Below the pieces are notes generated by a model. The model was given only the letters and a program-made list of their open reading frames with translations, was not told where the DNA came from and searched no databases. From NCBI GenBank assembly GCA_963777595.1, contig CAVZRE010000051.1, positions 43,531 to 107,530 of the forward strand: 64,000 nt of DNA, written 5' to 3'. The DNA is from CAVVFX01 sp963777595. GTDB lineage: Bacteria; Acidobacteriota; Terriglobia; Bryobacterales; Bryobacteraceae. The first letter of the stretch is position 1. Every line of letters starts with the position of its first letter. Made by a program: the position numbers and the translations under genes. This document shows positions 61,686 through 64,000 of this stretch, one piece after another.

Positions 61686-61718
61686 CACCGGGCGCTGCAG
61701 TCTGTCATACAAGACGCG

Positions 61719-64000
61719 CTAGAAGATCACTTTCACGCTGGCCTGGAGTATGCGCATGCCTGTGCTGGTGGTAGTAATCGATCCCGCCCCCGCCACCGAA
61801 ATATTGGCAGCCGGCGGTCCCAGGTTCGGATGGTTGAAGATGTTGAAGCCTTCGAAGCGCAAGAGCACCTGTCCCGCTTCTCCTAACTTCGAAACGTTGA
61901 ACCGTTTGAAGATGCTGGCATCGAAGTTGATCGCGCCGGGACCGTAAAGAATGTCGCGTCCGGAATTCCCGTAGTTATAGTTGCGTCGGCTGGCTGAAGG
62001 CCGCCAGATCGAACCAGTCTTGCACGCGTGCGTGTGAATCCCGGGGTGCCGGCGTAGGGGTTCCAATTGGGGCGCATTGCGTCCGTTGGTATTCGCCGAA
62101 TTGACGCTGGTCGACGGAGTAAAAGGCTGGCCGCCGCGGATGGTCGTGATCCCGTTCACTTGCCAGTCTCCCACCAACCCTCGGACGAGCCGGTTCTTCG
62201 GGTCAAATTGCTTGCCGTGCCCGGCCGGTAGAGCGTAGGTATAGCTGGTGACGAACCGCTGTGGAACGCTTCCGGAAGATACCGCCCGTTCCCAGTCGAC
62301 GTCGTTCACGTTCCGTGGCGTGATATCCCCAATCAACTGGCCGGAGCCCTCGTCAATCGATTTGGACCAGGTATACGACATCAGCAGCGAAATGCCGTTC
62401 GAATACCGCCGCTGCACACGAATCTGGAGGGCGTCATATTCCGAGTTCGCCATCGAGCTCACATAGGTGAGGGTGTTGAAACCCTGGTAGGGGAAGCGGG
62501 ACGCCTGTGTGCCCGCTCCTGGAAGGGCGATGTTGGCATTGTAGGATAGCGAGAGATGAGTGCCTTTCGTGCCCACGTATCCGCCGTCAATCAGAAACTT
62601 CCCTACCTGCTGTTGCAGATTCGCGCTCCATTTGTAGATCACGGGCACCGAGCTATAAGGGTTGTAGCTGATCAACGCGCTGGTCGACTGGTTGAAGAAA
62701 GTCGGATTCTCCGCCGTGACCGGGAAGCCGGAGGCGAAAGTAAATGTGGGGATGACGCCGTTACCTGCGGGAGGGTTGTAGGTGGTATGGAAAGGCGGAT
62801 TAAACACGGGACGCCCGCTGGCGCCTGCTGCGTCGGCCTCGGCATAGAATAACCCGCCACCGATGCGAAGCACAGTGTCGCGGGCAATCTGGTAGGCCAA
62901 TCCAACCCGCGGCGCCCAATTGTTCTTGAGCTCTCTCACCAACGCCCGCGAATCGACGCCCGACGGAATGGTTCCCGCCAGCGAGGCTGGTATCAGCGAG
63001 GTCGGAGGAATGTTGTTGTTTGGGAAAAGCAGCACGTTCGGCCCGACGAAGAAGTTGGATTGCTGGTTATTCCGTTCGTAAGGCGCCGATTCATATTCGT
63101 ACCGGATGCCCAGGTTCAGCGTGAGCTTCGGCGTCACCTTCCAGTCGTCGTTAACGTAGCCGCCATAATACTTATACCGGAGGTCTCCGATCGTCTCGTT
63201 GTTCAGGGTCTCCTGGTTGGGATCGCCCAGCAGGTAATCGGAGAAAGCATTTCCCGTGTACGTCGAGGTAAAAGCGAACAAGCCTCGGGCATTGGCGTCG
63301 ATGTCAAACCGGCTTCTCACCCAGCGATATTCTCCGCCCACTTTGATGTAGTGCGACCCTTTGCTCCAAAGCACCGAATCGGTCAATTGAAAAGTATCCG
63401 ATCCCTTCGTGTCCGGGAGAAATCCCGCCTCGCCAAGATTCGAATAGCCCGTGATGGTGATGGTCGGCAAGCCCGTCATATTCGGATGGGGAGGGATATA
63501 GCCGAAGCCAAACTGTGCGTCGATGTCGGTCTTGACGAAGGGACTGAGCGCGTTAGAGATGCGGTTGTATCCGGCACGAAAATCATTGATCACGGAAGCG
63601 CTGAATACGTGCGTCTCGCCGAACGCGCCCTGATGACCGCTCTGATTGTTGATGGATTGCTGGAAACTGGTGGACCCGACCAGGGGCGGCGCAAACGGTC
63701 CGGGAGCGGAAACATACAGCATGTAGTAGCTGTAGCGCAGGAACACCTTGTCCTTGTCGGAAACATTGTGATCGCCGCGCAGATCCCAGGCATTGCGATT
63801 GTTGACCGTCACCGGGCTATCCACGAAGTTGTTCGCCGTTCCCGGCGCATTTTGTGCAGGGATGAGCGCATCGATCAGAGCCGACGTCGGGGAAATCCGG
63901 CTGACGGGAATGATGTTTCCGGGGAAGACAGGCCTGGTATAGCCTGTTCCCGTGGGATTGGGAGTGGCCAGCAATACGATAATTGGCCACTCAGGCAGCA
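61719..64000 (-). CDS. TonB-dependent receptor (Oar-like), 5' end beyond the window, three frameshifts
   Basis: Receptor of the same family as those at 1-7 kb; the frame is open to base 64000, so plug and signal peptide are outside. Barrel landmarks are NIIPVSRISPTSALIDALIPA, TDSVLWSKGSHYIKVGGEYRW, LNLGIRYEYESAPYERNNQQ and a C-terminal segment ending in QASVKVIF. Three extra bases, in the GGGG run at 62069-62072, near 62023 and at 61983, together preserve the overall frame but scramble about 30 residues; repair gives GRNAPNWNPYAGTPGFTRTR and QDWFDLAAFSQPT. The function is the uptake of an unknown substrate. It is convergent with the aminotransferase gene across 33 bases. Confidence 0.85.
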   Translation of the reverse strand, partial: LPEWPIIVLLATPNPTGTGYTRPVFPGNIIPVSRISPTSALIDALIPAQNAPGTANNFVDSPVTVNNRNAWDLRGDHNVSDKDKVFLRYSYYMLYVSAPGPFAPPLVGSTSFQQSINNQSGHQGAFGETHVFSASVINDFRAGYNRISNALSPFVKTDIDAQFGFGYIPPHPNMTGLPTITITGYSNLGEAGFLPDTKGSDTFQLTDSVLWSKGSHYIKVGGEYRWVRSRFDIDANARGLFAFTSTYTGNAFSDYLLGDPNQETLNNETIGDLRYKYYGGYVNDDWKVTPKLTLNLGIRYEYESAPYERNNQQSNFFVGPNVLLFPNNNIPPTSLIPASLAGTIPSGVDSRALVRELKNNWAPRVGLAYQIARDTVLRIGGGLFYAEADAAGASGRPVFNPPFHTTYNPPAGNGVIPTFTFASGFPVTAENPTFFNQSTSALISYNPYSSVPVIYKWSANLQQQVGKFLIDGGYVGTKGTHLSLSYNANIALPGAGTQASRFPYQGFNTLTYVSSMANSEYDALQIRVQRRYSNGISLLMSYTWSKSIDEGSGQLIGDITPRNVNDVDWERAVSSGSVPQRFVTSYTYALPAGHGKQFDPKNRLVRGLVGDWQVNGITTIRGGQPFTPSTSVNSANTNGRNAPQLEPLRRHPGIHTHACKTGSIWRPSASRRNYNYGNSGRDILYGPGAINFDASIFKRFNVSKLGEAGQVLLRFEGFNIFNHPNLGPPAANISVAGAGSITTTSTGMRILQASVKVIF

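Noticed and set aside
26300..62080. Programmed +1 ribosomal frameshifting
   Set aside because: The breaks occur in many unrelated genes, several per gene, with no shared slippery sequence or downstream structure; some are minus-one. Sequence error explains them more simply.
1..64000. CRISPR arrays, tRNA/rRNA genes, prophage or insertion-sequence transposases
   Set aside because: No regular repeat-spacer pattern, no tRNA cloverleaf core, no rRNA and no transposase or integrase motifs were found by reading both strands.

Overview
The window looks like a chromosomal segment of an Acidobacteriota bacterium, most likely of the Solibacter/Bryobacter type. The evidence is composition and gene content: three giant Oar-type TonB-dependent receptors with carboxypeptidase-like N-termini, two Tat-exported sulfatases, a PEP-CTERM protein, DUF4142 and RraA-like genes, E. 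coli-type MotAB, and an rpoN-hpf-rapZ cluster. No plasmid, phage, CRISPR, rRNA or tRNA signature was found. The lineage is inferred from family knowledge and was not tested.

Layout. 1-7.4 kb: two TonB receptors flanking a divergent AraC regulator, then a cupin. 7.5-12.5 kb: a PCC/DUF296 protein translationally coupled to a Gfo/Idh/MocA oxidoreductase, an NCS2 nucleobase permease and a sulfatase. 12.6-14.4 kb: motAB behind a FliA-like promoter. 14.3-18.6 kb: a double-PDZ protein, an ECF sigma with a HEAT-repeat anti-sigma, and an APC permease. 19.2-26.9 kb: sugar-acid and RNA metabolism (a dehydratase of the DapA superfamily, an RlmA-like methyltransferase, RraA, a secreted HELTH metalloprotease, a Tat-exported mannonate-dehydratase-like protein). 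27-30.3 kb: a sodium:solute symporter divergent from galactokinase, then msrB. 30.3-33.5 kb: a compact glycan operon (LamG-like, alpha/alpha-barrel, GT2). 33.6-38.4 kb: pyk and rapZ-hpf-rpoN. 38.7-42.6 kb: an AAA+/VWA pair and a PEP-CTERM serine protease. 43-49.8 kb: a cusCBA copper/silver efflux operon led by a small Cys-rich secreted protein. 50-58.4 kb: a sulfatase, then a seven-gene operon joining an RRM protein, an Omp85 barrel, an NtrYX-like sigma54 two-component system, a phosphoesterase and a methyltransferase. 58.8-64 kb: a flagellar-rod-like small protein, thiolase/DUF35/aminotransferase, and a third TonB receptor running off the end.

Functional threads. (1) Polymer scavenging: TonB receptors, sulfatases, sugar dehydratases, a symporter and galK fit a soil heterotroph. 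(2) Alternative sigma control: rpoN itself, an NtrC-type activator, an ECF sigma, and two GCCGAT-type FliA promoters sitting only 7-9 bases before their start codons. (3) Envelope stress and metal efflux.

Quality warning. Nine genes (first TonB receptor, mannonate-dehydratase-like, symporter, VWA, cusA, cusB, cusC, aminotransferase, third TonB receptor) can only be read through with about 27 single-base frame corrections, some 22 of them removing one extra base. Conserved sequence continues on the other side each time, so these are most likely assembly errors, and the genes are annotated at full length.
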